DNA from: Anisakis pegreffii
Taxonomy: Eukaryota; Nematoda; Chromadorea; Rhabditida; Anisakidae
Assembly (NCBI GenBank): GCA_035041965.1
Contig: JAPYMA010000745.1
Coordinates: forward strand, 20,405 to 84,404
Length of the DNA stretch: 64,000 bases
Reading direction: 5' to 3'
Shown one piece after another: positions 37,754 through 48,451 of this stretch (positions within the stretch are counted from its first letter, which is position 1; each line of letters begins with the position of its first letter). A model generated the notes under the pieces. That model had not been told where the DNA came from. It searched no databases and saw nothing but the letters and a program-made list of their open reading frames with translations. The translations under genes and the position numbers were made by a program.

Positions 37754-38267
37754 TGTGGCACCTTCAAGGTAGAAGGCAATTATAGTAGAAGGTTGTTCAT
37801 TTTTCGTGTGTATCGCTCGATTGACTGAAAATGATGTTTGATAACTTCATTAAAACCTTAAACGTGGTTTAATGTTAATCTGTTCAGTCGTCTCACGTAA
37901 TCTCACAGCTCGAGGCTGTCTTGAACTGTAATGCATGCCACATATTAGCTGCTGTATGTCAAAGCCGCGCTACTATCATAGAGGAAACTTTACAAAACAT
38001 AACTGTGCTCAGTTCTCTTTTTTTTGCGAAAAATGTTTTTAGCAATTTAAATTATTGGGACAGAACATAGATTACTAGTATTGCTATTGATATGAATATT
38101 ATTAAAGTTATTAGTGTTATCACCGTTATAATCTCGTGGTATTATTATTATTGTTACGTGTTTGATGATTGTTTTTTTATTGTAAAAATTATTGTCACTA
38201 ATCATTATTCAGTTCTATTATTATTAGTAGTAATTGTTATTTTTAATGTTATGTAATGCTTAACTTC

Positions 38268-38273
38268 AATAAA
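38268..38273 (+). terminator. Polyadenylation signal AATAAA
   Basis: AATAAA about 515 bases after the stop codon of the Ly-6-like gene, on its strand. It lies some 45 bases from the stop codon of the convergent minus-strand ORF, whose own AATAAA overlaps its stop (GAATAAAATAAC read on the minus strand). Confidence 0.45.
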
Positions 38274-38318
38274 CTTTTCACAAATTCTCTATATTCATTA
38301 CAAAATGAAAAAGTTATT

Positions 38319-38495
38319 TTATTCAACCATCAACTGATTTTCTGGTGATACGTTAAACTGCTTGAGCCGTTCTGTACTATCGTCAAACTCTGCACAGTTG
38401 GTCACTCCAGTGAGATCAATCATACAGCAATACTGAGATATTACGAGTACTGTTTTCAAACTACCCATTCCCTCAAACTTCCCCAGGAATGCCAT
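38319..38495 (-). CDS. 58-residue ORF or terminal exon, family unknown
   Basis: Reads MAFLGKFEGMGSLKTV at the start, NCAEFDDSTERLKQF in the middle and ENQLMVE at the end. The stop TAA is part of an AATAAA signal, as expected for a real gene end. An in-frame stop lies just upstream of the ATG, and an AG (AACAAG) seven bases before the ATG could be an acceptor, so it may be a last exon rather than a whole gene. Its 3' half recurs in broken form at 39761-39860 on the far side of the tandem array. I do not recognise the protein. Confidence 0.45.
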   Translation of the reverse strand: MAFLGKFEGMGSLKTVLVISQYCCMIDLTGVTNCAEFDDSTERLKQFNVSPENQLMVE

Positions 38496-38539
38496 AGTTT
38501 CTTGTTACAGTTGAAGTAAAGAGATTCACAGTATTAGTT

Positions 38540-39755
38540 TTGGGATCGCTTCAAGAAAATTGCGATATCTCCTCATGAGAGCGGAATTATTCAGCAAAGT
38601 ATATAATATTCTGAATCAAAAATTGATATGTTACTGGGCAAACCTGAGAGCACCGGTAGCTTGAAGATGGTGACCTCTATAGAGCTATAGTAGCGTATTA
38701 ATGTTGATCTATAATGATAGAATGTATATGAATAAGCGCCTTTGCGCTTGTTGTTGAGATAGCTTTAAGAAAATAACTATATCTCCTCAATTAAACAAGA
38801 CTGCTCGGCAAAACATATGTTTTTCTGAATCTAGAGGTTCATTGAAATCGAATGGTGCACAGAAATTGATATGTTACTGGGCAAAGCTGAGAGAACGGTA
38901 GGCTTGAAGGTGGCATCCGTATGGTCTAGAGATAACATTAAAAAAACAGCTATATCTCCTCAAGTAAGTTTTTTCCTCAACAAAATTATGTTTTTGTGAA
39001 TCTAGAGGTTCCGCTGGATCGAATGGTGTAAAAAAAATTGATATGTTACTCGGCAAACTGAGTGTACGGTAGGCTTGAAGACGGTAACCCTATAGCCTTG
39101 AGATAGCTTTCAGAAAATTGCAGTATCTCCTCAAGTGAGCAAAATTGCTCGACAAAATATATAATGTTCTGAATCTAGAGGTTCTGAGGGATCATTTGGT
39201 GTAGAGAAATTCATATGTTACTGGGCAAACCTGAAAGTACCCGTAGCTTGAAGATGGTAACACCTATAGTGCTATAGTATTGTATACATTGATCTAAAAT
39301 GATGCAATATATATGAACGAGCGCCACCGTACTATTTTTGATAGCTTTAAAAAAATAGCTATACCTCCTCAAGTAAACAAAATTGCTCAACAAAATATAT
39401 GTTCTTCTGAATCTAGAGATCCATTGAAATCGAATGGTGCACAGAAATTGATATGTTACTGAGCAAAGCTGAGAGTACGGTAGGCTTGAAGATGGTAACC
39501 CTATAGCGTTGAGACAGCTTTAAGAAAATTGCAATATCTCCTCAAGTAGGCAAAATTGCTCGACAAAATATATAATGTTCTGAATCTAGAGGTTTTGAAA
39601 GATCGCGTGGTGTAGAGAAATTCATATGTTACTGGGCAAACCTGAGAGTACCGGTAGCCTGAAGATGGTAACCCTTTTAGTGCTATCGTAATCTATACAT
39701 TGATCTGTAATGATATGAATGAGCGTATATGAATGATCGCCACTGCGCTAGTTAA
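38540..39755. repeat. Higher-order tandem repeat array (172/240-base units)
   Basis: Six copies of a core reading AATTGATATGTTACTGGGCA, or AATTCATATG with the same continuation, start at about 38621, 38864, 39036, 39208, 39446 and 39619. The spacings are 244, 172, 172, 238 and 173. Copies 1, 4 and 6 share a variant (AACCTGA..GTACC.GTAGC) and are followed by an extra block of about 66 bases. Copies 2 and 5 share another variant (GAATGGTGCACAG before the core). Units also share ATCTCCTCAAGTA and CTGAATCTAGAGGTT. This alternation is a higher-order arrangement, as in satellites. Stop codons break all frames across units, so it is not a repeat protein. Confidence 0.9.
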
Positions 39756-39760
39756 GATTT

Positions 39761-39860
39761 GATATGTCAAACTGCTTAAGGCATTCTATAATGTCGCCAA
39801 ACTCTGCACAATTGATTACTTTAGCCTGATCAAGGATACAACTCTACATATCGGCATATC
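39761..39860 (-). pseudogene. Broken copy of the 58-residue ORF
   Basis: The minus strand keeps NCAEFGDIIECLKQFDIS, clearly related to NCAEFDDSTERLKQFNVS at 38319-38495. The matching upstream part carries stops and shifts. At the DNA level GATATGTCAAACTGCTTAAG matches GATACGTTAAACTGCTTGAG at 38348. The two copies flank the tandem array as direct repeats. Confidence 0.65.
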
Positions 39861-40466
39861 TCAATGTGACTCACTAACTTCAAATGAGAATTTGGATGAG
39901 CATGTTGGGTGGGTGCCATTTGGCATTTACTCAACAATCTTTACTAATGTCCACGCGTCAGCCAAGCATTTTTGTGCAAATCGTTACGGTTTTCGGGATA
40001 AAGTTGTAGATTTTGAGCATTTTGTGGGGATTAATTTCAGTTTGTTAGTGTTTTTTGTGATATTCCAAAGAATTTCAAGTATTATTTTGTTTAATCGACC
40101 CTTTTTGTCGTTTTTTTGAATGTTGTACAGTGTCAAATTTATTCGTTCGCTTATCTTTATGCCACATCCATATTTTGCTTCCCGTTTCCCTTAAGCTTTT
40201 AATGGTTCAACTTTGACTGTAGTCGTTTTGTTCACCCAAATTTTTACTCGGATATATACATATATATGTTTCAGATCTAAACAGTGCAGTCTGCATCGCA
40301 AAAAATTTATCGGCAATACAGTAAGGTGCTTTCTTTAGATTATAGCAGTTGAATTTGTTTGATTTTGTGGATAGAGAATCTGCTCCGGTTGACTGCTGTG
40401 TTATTGGATATTTGCGGGAAGAGTACCTCATTCTAGGGGTCTCTTCTTCGATTCATCACTCTGAAT

Positions 40467-41261
40467 ATGAACTTCGAATTGAGCAACACTAAACGTGAGT
40501 TTGTTTCGTTGATTCGTTTTACTCTGTTTCACGTTTTCTATAGAACCAATTCGGTTTGAGATAGTTTATCATTATTCAGAGAGTTTGAGTTCAGTCCGGT
40601 TTGAGATATATGTAAATTTAATGATTACGTTGAATCATTACAGAGATTGGCGTTGGCTTAACATTATTCGGTGTTACTTTCTTCACTCTGGGAATTATCC
40701 TCTTCCTTGATTCAGCGCTTCTCGCTATTGGAAACGTACGTAAATTCACTTATTTCGTTTGATTCATTCTTAATCAGTTTGATAATCAGTGTTACTGATG
40801 AATTTTAGTTGTTATTTGTGAGTGGTCTCGTATTGGTGATTGGTATTCAACGAACAGTATCATTTTTCTTTCAATGGCATAAGATCAAGGCATCTTCTTT
40901 ATTTTTCGGTGGTATTTTTGTTGTGTTGATTGGATGGCCTTTGATTGGTATCATTGCTGAAATTTGGGGATTTGTTCTTTTATTCGGGTTCGTTTTATTT
41001 GCTATTATCCTTATCAACTATCTGTCAGTTGAAGGCTCATGTGAATGAATCGTTAGTAATTTTAGCGGATTTCTTCCGGTGGCCATCAATTTCTTACGAC
41101 AACTGCCTGTAATTGGTTCTTTTTTGAATATGCCTGGTATTAGTCAGGTCTGTTTTTATTCACTTATTATTTGTGCTTATTGAATCGAGTTTTAATTTGA
41201 TTGATTGAAGTGAATTCAGATTCTGGATCGGTTTGCACCTCAGAGTCGCTATCCAGTATGA
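40467..41261 (+). CDS. GOLT1: Golgi transport protein GOT1/GOLT1 homolog
   Basis: Small four-helix membrane protein of the early secretory pathway, involved in ER-to-Golgi vesicle traffic. Exons 40467-40494, 40644-40735, 40809-40987, 41066-41147 and 41220-41261 are all phase-consistent and give 140 residues, the family's usual length. Recognisable motifs are [11 protein letters not shown] at the start, [37 protein letters not shown] (the best-conserved helix), [15 protein letters not shown] and a short C-terminal tail. The start ATG precedes the conserved T-K-Q-I-G; an acceptor TTCTAG lies 30 bases upstream. Introns are short (71-149 bases). Confidence 0.95.
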
Positions 41262-41881
41262 CGAGCAATGTATTGTTGTGATATAAATATTTGTTATTTA
41301 GCATGAAGTGATACTTATAATTAATTAATACTGAGTGGTTTTGGCTATTATCACCATATCATCGTTTTGTGTTTCATGTGAAATTTATTGATTACATTTT
41401 GTTGTTGTTCTAGTGATAAGTTCAGTTTATTTTAGAGTTTTTGGGGTGATTTTAAATGAAATTGAGATGATATTCGGTAAAAGTGGATAGAGTCATGGTG
41501 TGTGTTAATGCGAAAGTGATGAGTAATAGTGGGTAATTGGGTGATATTATGTGGACAGTTTGTTTTATTTGTCCGTTAATTTGATTATTTCTGTTGTTCT
41601 TGATATCATGTGTTCTCGGTTCTGATGATGGCTGCAACTGAATTCATTGTTTGTTTTTGTCTTGATAAGTGATATAAATCTCATTAAAACTGCTCATGTT
41701 CTGACACATCTTCAAGCGATTTCGTTCTATTTTTCTTCGAAGATGGCAGTTTGATGGTGTTGTAGATGAATACAAGTGTAATGGTTTTATTGCAAATAAG
41801 CAAAGATGAGGTAATGGTTGTAAGTAGTATGATCACAATGCAATTGAATTGGTAATAAATTAAATGACTTATTCACACAAA

Positions 41882-44059
41882 TCATAAGTTGGCATTTGAG
41901 TATAGTTTACTCTTTATTTCATCGAGAAGTTTCATGAATAGTTGAATTGCACTCGTTTGATTCACTCCATTCTTAGTCCTAGTCAGCGTTTTGGTTTCAT
42001 AGTTCTTAATGTCGTTCAACTGTTTAAGACTGGCATCGTTTTGAAGATTATTCGCCTGGAATGTGCGTTAAATTTGATATTGTTTCAATGATAACTATGT
42101 GCAGATAACACAATGAAATTAAAGAGTTACCATCGTTGAACTACGAAACTGTCTGAAATTGACGAGAGCCTCAATACAGCATGTATCAGGTGCACATTGT
42201 ACGTAATTCGGCGGACATACGCAAGTTTCCATGAAGTAGTATGAGCACGGCAACATTTCTGGTTGGCCTCCTAAAGTAGGATTAGTCGCTGATGTATGTA
42301 CAAAAATAAAGATCAGATAATAAAGCGAAACCTACGATCGATCTGCTGTAAATCGCCAGTGATATACGGAGTGATTGTGGTCGATGGAAGGATCTGAATG
42401 ATAAAATAATTAATAGCAGCGAATGTTAACGTGCTGATGATCATTTCAAAATTGATGGTGTCTAACCGGAGTGGGTATTGTTGAAGACATGAACGGTATC
42501 GGATTGATATTCGATGCGGAGTATTGCGATAAGCAATCACAATTCTGTTGTGGTGCAGACATCGGAGACACTTGGATCAACACACATGGGCATTGGTTTC
42601 CCAATGGTACATAGGAAGGAGAGATCACCTGTTCCACGGGAATAACGGGCGGTTGGGGTGGTAGTACTGGAACTAGAACTTCAACCGAGGGTTCGGGAGA
42701 CACGACGGAAGGCTCTACAGTTATAACTGGGAGTTCTGGAGGCGAAACTGAAGCTGGCTCTATGATTATGGTAGGAAGTTCTGAGGGTACGACAGAAGGT
42801 TCTATAATAATTGTAGGAGATGTGGTTGGTGAAGGGATCGTTTCTATTGCGACACCACCGGACGTAATCACCTTAAAGATGAATATACAAAAATGAAACG
42901 ATGGTGAATGTAAGTGCTGCAATTAAACGTTAACAATACCGGTGGTTGAGGCTGTTGGTAGCATTGACACGTATAAGTAGGTGCATCCGGGTCAGTCTGT
43001 ATGAAATTGGTAATAATTGATGGCAAACAATTGCACTTCTCTGATAACCCCTCTAGTAATTGCAGTTGCTTTTGTAATTCAGTCTGTTGCAGTTGCGAAT
43101 CACCCTGAAACTCGTATCGTTCAGTCTGAAGCCCATATTCACTGAGAAAGTCGCCGTTTCAATGAAAAAAGTCTGGTCTCACCAAAATCGGATTCGAGCA
43201 TTCGCATTGGAATTCTCCATCAGGAGTGGATATGCAATTGCAGGCTTGTCTTCGCGATCGCATTGTGAACGGCTGGTGTTTCGACTGGTTGATCTGGATA
43301 GAAAGAAGTGTGTTAATCATCAGATCATCAATGATTATTCATTGAGTAAGTTCTATAGTTCTACAACAAAGTCTGTGCAAATAACACATCACAATGATTC
43401 TATGCACATCTAAAGCCGTTGCGAATCACTCTAAAACTCGCATTGTTCAATCCTATATCCTCGTACCAAATATTCACTGAGAAATTCAGCGCTCCAATGA
43501 AAAAGTCTCATCTCACTAAAAGTCAGCGTTACAATGAAAATTTATCAACTATAATATCATCCTATCAATTCGTTCGTTTCATCTCTGTCTCTCTCATTTT
43601 CTCTCAGTCAGTCAAAAAGTGATAAAAACCTGAAACGAATAGAACACTTATCAGTGGAAGAAGTTGCACTTAATCAGTGCGTTCTTCCAGTCATTCTCTT
43701 CTTTTCTTCATTGTTCTATGTAAAATTGTTTTGTGATTGGTTCACATCATGTGTTATACTACTATTGTTGCATTAGAATTACATGAGTTTATTAATATCA
43801 TTCTCGTCACATGCTTCTCCAAGCCATCCTCCATACCCATCAGTTCTACTAGAATGAAACTTCAACGAGTAAGTTTTCACATTTATGTCACTAATGCAAA
43901 CATCTTTCAAATATACTCTTCTCATATTTCCAGTCTCATATCTCAACTCTGCATCAGCCTTTAATAAACTGATACCAAACTTACTGCACGAACGTATGAT
44001 GCGACTGCTATGTCCGCGATCAATGCTGCCAACAATATTGAACTTTTGAGATTTGCCAT
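41882..44059 (-). CDS. Secreted Cys- and Pro/Val-rich protein, family unknown
   Basis: Seven exons on the minus strand, 44059-43985, 43272-43183, 43104-42940, 42871-42467, 42393-42336, 42288-42131 and 42055-41882, join without any phase conflict into 374 residues. Order: signal peptide (MANLKSSILLAALIADIAVA), a short Cys cluster (ACNCISTPDGEFQCEC) like part of an EGF repeat, a Gln/Leu stretch (LQKQLQLLEGL) that may be coiled, CNC and CQC pairs, then a Pro/Val/Glu region with repeats of the type PTIIIEPSV / PVITVEPSV, a CPC and CDC pair, a second Cys cluster (CVCPPNYVQCAPDTCC) and a helical C-terminus. TTTCAG lies five bases before the ATG. A matrix, cuticle or surface role is possible but is inference. 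Confidence 0.7.
43422..43520. repeat. Diverged duplicate of an intron and its splice sites
   Basis: This stretch (GTTGCGAATCACTCTAAAAC to CTCATCTCACTAAAA) repeats 43092-43186 (GTTGCGAATCACCCTGAAAC to GGTCTCACCAAAA), which spans the exon-3 start, the whole intron and the exon-2 end of the secreted-protein gene. The copies share ATATTCACTGAGAAA and CAATGAAAAA and differ by small indels. It marks an old local duplication of about 330 bases that left no extra exon I can read. Confidence 0.7.
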
Positions 44060-44457
44060 CGTGTCTGAAACATTGTACTAATGTATTGCTTCATTCAGCA
44101 AAAAACTACATACATATCCACTCGTTACACATTAACATTAACAATATTTTATTCTATCACTCGCCGATCACTTCGCACATCTCGAGCTGATTCTTCTCTC
44201 TCCAACAAAACGAACGCAATCTTTAAAATGAACTCAATTGTCTCTTCAAAAAGACGATTCTCGTCTGATAACTAGATAAAACAGAATGAAATAAATCAAT
44301 GAACTGGCACTATATGCATTGAAGAGCAAATACATTAATCTCATGAAGAGACAAAAGGGTGCGCATGCGCTAGGCTGAACGAAATAAAGTGGAGCAACTT
44401 TTTGTGCTCGTTTAAATACGAATCTTATCTGTGTTCGTATCAATTCCATCAGGAATC
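44060..44457. promoter_or_regulatory. Shared upstream region of two divergent first exons
   Basis: 398 bases separate the minus-strand signal-peptide exon (ATG at 44059) from a plus-strand first exon (ATG at 44458). Each ATG has a splice acceptor five bases upstream (TTTCAG|ACACG and CATCAG|GAATC), so both transcripts must start in this interval. No TATA box or other named element was identified. Confidence 0.35.
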
Positions 44458-44541
44458 ATGTCAGCAAACAAACTTTTCATCCAAATAATCCTGGCTTTAT
44501 GTCCATTATTTGCTATGATTATTTCATTCATAATTTATTGT
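44458..44541 (+). CDS. First exon encoding a membrane segment; possible long-form PDE3 start
   Basis: ATG opens 28 codons (MSANKLFIQIILALCPLF then AMIISFIIYC), then GTAAGT in phase 0. The segment is one strong hydrophobic helix. An acceptor CATCAG is five bases upstream. Phase 0 would allow joining to the PDE3 exon at 51470, skipping the exon at 50433, which has its own ATG and an in-frame stop before it. PDE3 enzymes of animals have an N-terminal membrane region, which makes this attractive. It may instead belong to a separate small gene. Confidence 0.45.
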
Positions 44542-45068
44542 GTAAGTTTCCAGATCTGTGCGTTTGAAGTTATGTTCTATTTGCACAGTGAAGCGAGCTG
44601 AGTCAGCTGAGTGGAGTTGAATGAGATCCATTTGGAACGAGATAAGTGAGTGAAATTAGCGAGAATTGTTTGTTATGTGTTGAATTAAGTGAATGCTTTT
44701 ATGTTCTTTTATGAGATATTAAATCTTTGATAAAACTTATCTAATGGTGATGCATATATATATCCAGTTAACATGTATTCATCTGCGTTCAGCTCTACCA
44801 CTCTCCTGATTGACGTTTTTATTTTAGTAGCAGGCAGCAGCATAGAATTTATTTGCATACTCATATTTTTAAGTGTTTTCACATGATAAGTGAGTGCTTT
44901 GTTGAATTGAGTGATCAGTCTATTTGCAGAATGTTCATTCTTGAGAGTGAAATGAAGTTTGTGTGCACGTTTGAAAAGTTGTTGTTGTTTTTTTCAGAGA
45001 GTAGTCATTGAGTGATTTTCACTCAAAAAATGATCGCATAACAATAGAAATCATTTTAATGATCTTAC

Positions 45069-45254
45069 TTGTTGTTGTTTATCTAACAACTGCAAAACTG
45101 TTTGCAGTTTTTGAGAAGGCATTTGAATTTTGCTTGTTTGCATTGAATGGATCAGTTTGGGTAATTTGATGGAGAATGGGTTGGATTCGAACGAATATTT
45201 GATTGGTGTAAATGATTCATTCATCCGAATCACTATACGTCGAGTTGTTTGTAT
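45069..45254 (-). CDS. Exon-like frame, unrecognised
   Basis: On the minus strand an acceptor (AAATCAG) is followed by exactly 62 open codons and a good donor (CAA|GTAAGA). It begins IQTTRRIVIRMNESF, contains SNPFSIKLPKLIHSMQT and ends LQTVLQLLDKQQQ. The composition is less repetitive than that of chance frames nearby. No partner exons were found and no domain is known to me. Confidence 0.25.
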
Positions 45255-46819
45255 CTGATTTGATAAATAGTAGGACAAAGCAAATTCATTTTCGCAAATG
45301 AGATTACACATACAAAATTTATTTCATTGATCCAACCCAATTTGTTATATATTAAAGCCGTTCATCTGAAAGTATTCCTTTTATTTATTGACAATTTGCA
45401 TTCGCAAAAATTCAAATGCTTCATGGAAATAAACTTCCAAGTGAATTGTTATCAAGTACTACTGCATTATAGAAATAGTATTATTTATTTTTCAAATTAT
45501 CATATGGCATTTTACGCAACATTTCGAGACATATTCGCGTGAAGACACTGCATAAAAATCGATGCATTTCGTCAGTCAATTCATGCAACTTTCTCGGATA
45601 TGGCTAACATGCATTCTTACGTTTCTTTTCATAACGCCAGACAACTGCACACAGCATCAACTATGCCTGACGAGCATACGAAAGTGAAAGCTTGATTTGA
45701 TGCGAACGGAAAACAGATGCGCTTTATATCCTATTTCCGTTCAGTCAGAGGATGTGTTCAATATACTCAATTTTGACAGAAGTCTTCTACTGAAAATGAA
45801 TAGTTAATAAATTTCACATGAAAGTAATTCGAAATTAAGGTAAGAAATTGAATTTGAGATCTCATTCTTATTGTATTGCTCACGACAACAAACAACATTG
45901 AAGGTGATAAGCAAGATTTCAAAAAAGCCGCAAGATCTTTCGGTGTTTATTTGCAATAACACTGGATAATATTATCGAAACGCAAAGGACAGCATACGAG
46001 CACAAAGACATAAGGTGATCTTCCAAGCAGTGCACACAAAAGTTCCATTTCATCATTTGAATCGGGCAGTATAAGGTGATCATCCAAGCACAAAGGCATA
46101 AGATGATTATCCAACACTACAGATATTCCATTTCATCATATAAGCTATTACATCTATTACATCTTATGCGTGAACAGCTAATGTAAAAAGCGAATGGTTG
46201 ATTCATAGAGCACTTTTGTTCATAGATCAATTTTGTCTTCTTGACGAATCGTATCGTTTCAGATCGAATGCAAATGATATTCAGTTAACGGTCTGAAGAT
46301 TGAAGCGCGATAAGTCCATCAGTGTTATCGAATTTCACCAGCCAATAAATTAATCTCCACAAAAAAATGTTGTGCTCCATACAAATTAATCTTCACAAAA
46401 TCTCCACAATTGCGTTTTCATGTGTGCCAATCATCACGTTTCTCGTTTTTTCATCAAAATCCCTCGTGGTCATGTAATACCAATGGAATATTGAACGACG
46501 CATCGTCCATATTCGCATCTACAATATCTCTTCTTATTTCATGCTTACGATCGTCCTTGTTTGCTTAATTCAATTTCGCCTTTAGGCGTTATCCCTCTTC
46601 ATATCTTACACGTTATTAGTTGCATTCTTGACCGTAGGCTCAAATTCTGAGTTATCATTGCAGTCTTCTCGGCAGTTGTCAGCAATTCGATCTGTGTGAA
46701 TTGACCTTAAGAGATATTCATCTATTTGGGAAGCCGTATTTTACCTACAATCATTTATATTCTGATCTCGGACTACGGTTAATCAATGAGCTTGTTCGGC
46801 ACTAAGAAGTTAATCATTC

Positions 46820-46915
46820 GAAGGCTTGAGGGTCCCGAAGTCGGGCTCACCGAGGGTAAGGGCAGGAGGTGTTCTCCGAGTGTCGGAAGTAGCCGATCCA
46901 ACCCTAATTTATACC
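46820..46915. repeat. GC-rich repeat island, copy 3
   Basis: A short patch with words such as GGTCCCGAAGTCGGGCTC and GGGTAAGGGCAGGAGG in AT-rich DNA. It resembles the islands at 12315, 27640 and 56635. The 74-codon frame across it follows from the composition. Confidence 0.45.
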
Positions 46916-48371
46916 ATAAGATGACAATACAAATTGCATCTTGTATTGCGTATCGTTTTTTTTCAGCGATCGTTTATATACCCACAGTCACAAAACCACA
47001 TCGCTCATGAGGTTGATGGCGATAGTATCTTTATGCTCATAACAAACTTTTATAATCGATAAACATTTCGAAATATAATCGACAGGTTTTAGGATATTAA
47101 GATTCTTCTGTTTGGTACAAATTCAGTTAGTTCAAACTGGGTACATTCCAATCTCAGTGAGATGTTCAACTCACTCACCACAATGTTATTTGGATTCATT
47201 TTCACAATAACAAATGCACTCTGAAATATGAACATTCCATTGCATTCATCTGTTTTAATCAAACAATATCCATTTATTCTCCACTCGATATTTCTGATTG
47301 TATGGATTGTGTGATTGGGTATATTTCGTCAGCGTTCCTGAACGATCAGGTAATTTTGAATGATTTTGCACAAATTGATCAGTGATCAAGTGAGTGAGTA
47401 TAAGTATGTATAAGTGGCAATCCATTTAGAAACATCGTTTCTTTATATTAAGCAATTACACTTTATGAAGTAATGATGATCACAAATAGATCAAATGCGT
47501 TTGAATTTTGCGTTTTGATGCGATAAAATTTGTTTTAAAACGTGTCTTGTTAGTGTAAGCTGAATGAACTTAACGTAACAACAGTGCTTCGTGAAACTTT
47601 CATGCGACTACAGAAGCTAACGATGCAGGAGAGCATCACGTAATGAGACTACATGACACGAACGCAGCGATGCGTTTCTGTAGAAACAATTAGACAGTGA
47701 TTACCTGCATTGGCAAGCAGCAGGCTGTCAAACGTTTATAACGTTGCTGGCCACAATGCTCACGTTTCCGTGCGCATTGTTTTAGCCTCAATTAGACAAT
47801 GAGCTGTTGCATAAATGGTTTCTTTCTAAAATTTATTTTCTACGAATACAGCAGTCTTACGAACAGAGCAGTAAAAGCAAATTGAAATGAGTACCAAGAA
47901 GGCTTGAATACATATTGCTGTGATCGACTTTTTCAAACTCGTTAGCTATTAGTCAATGCACCAAGATGACTTAATAAAGCGTTGACGAGAACTTTATAGG
48001 AGAAGGCGGACCTAAAAAAATTGTTGAATAAAACAATTAAATTGATGGACAATTGAATTGATTGATTCGAATAACTTTAAACAACGAATTATATATAGCT
48101 ATGCGGTGAATTGAAGTGTTCTGTCGAGACCAATAAAGTAAAATGGATGAATTGGTAACAATGTATGCGTGATAAAATGTAATGCGGATTTGAGATGAGT
48201 GCTGCGATCGAGAGTGCTTTCGGTTGTGTCGGTAAGGTGTGAGTAGTCAATTAGGGTAATTGAACGGGTATGTGCTTTTCTGAGTTATGATTAGCATGCT
48301 TGATGGCAAGTAAATTGAGAATGTTCAGTGGTTGTGTGGTGGGTGATAATAAATAGGATTGCATGGTAATC

Positions 48372-48438
<67 letters not shown>

Positions 48439-48451
48439 GAATAATAATAAT
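48372..48451. repeat. (ATA/TAA)n microsatellite
   Basis: About 26 trinucleotide units with one interruption (AAG) near the end. The open frames of Ile or Leu runs on the minus strand are artefacts of the repeat. Confidence 0.97.

Noticed and set aside
43741..43880. Minus-strand TDGYGGWLGEACDEN-like stretch upstream of the secreted-protein exons
   Set aside because: Suggestive of a Cys-rich exon, but a stop follows quickly, and the signal-peptide exon already joins the next exon in phase 0 without it.
45180..45195. Box-B-like GTTCGAATCC on the minus strand
   Set aside because: No box A at tRNA distance and no acceptor pairing; it lies inside the exon-like frame at 45069-45254.
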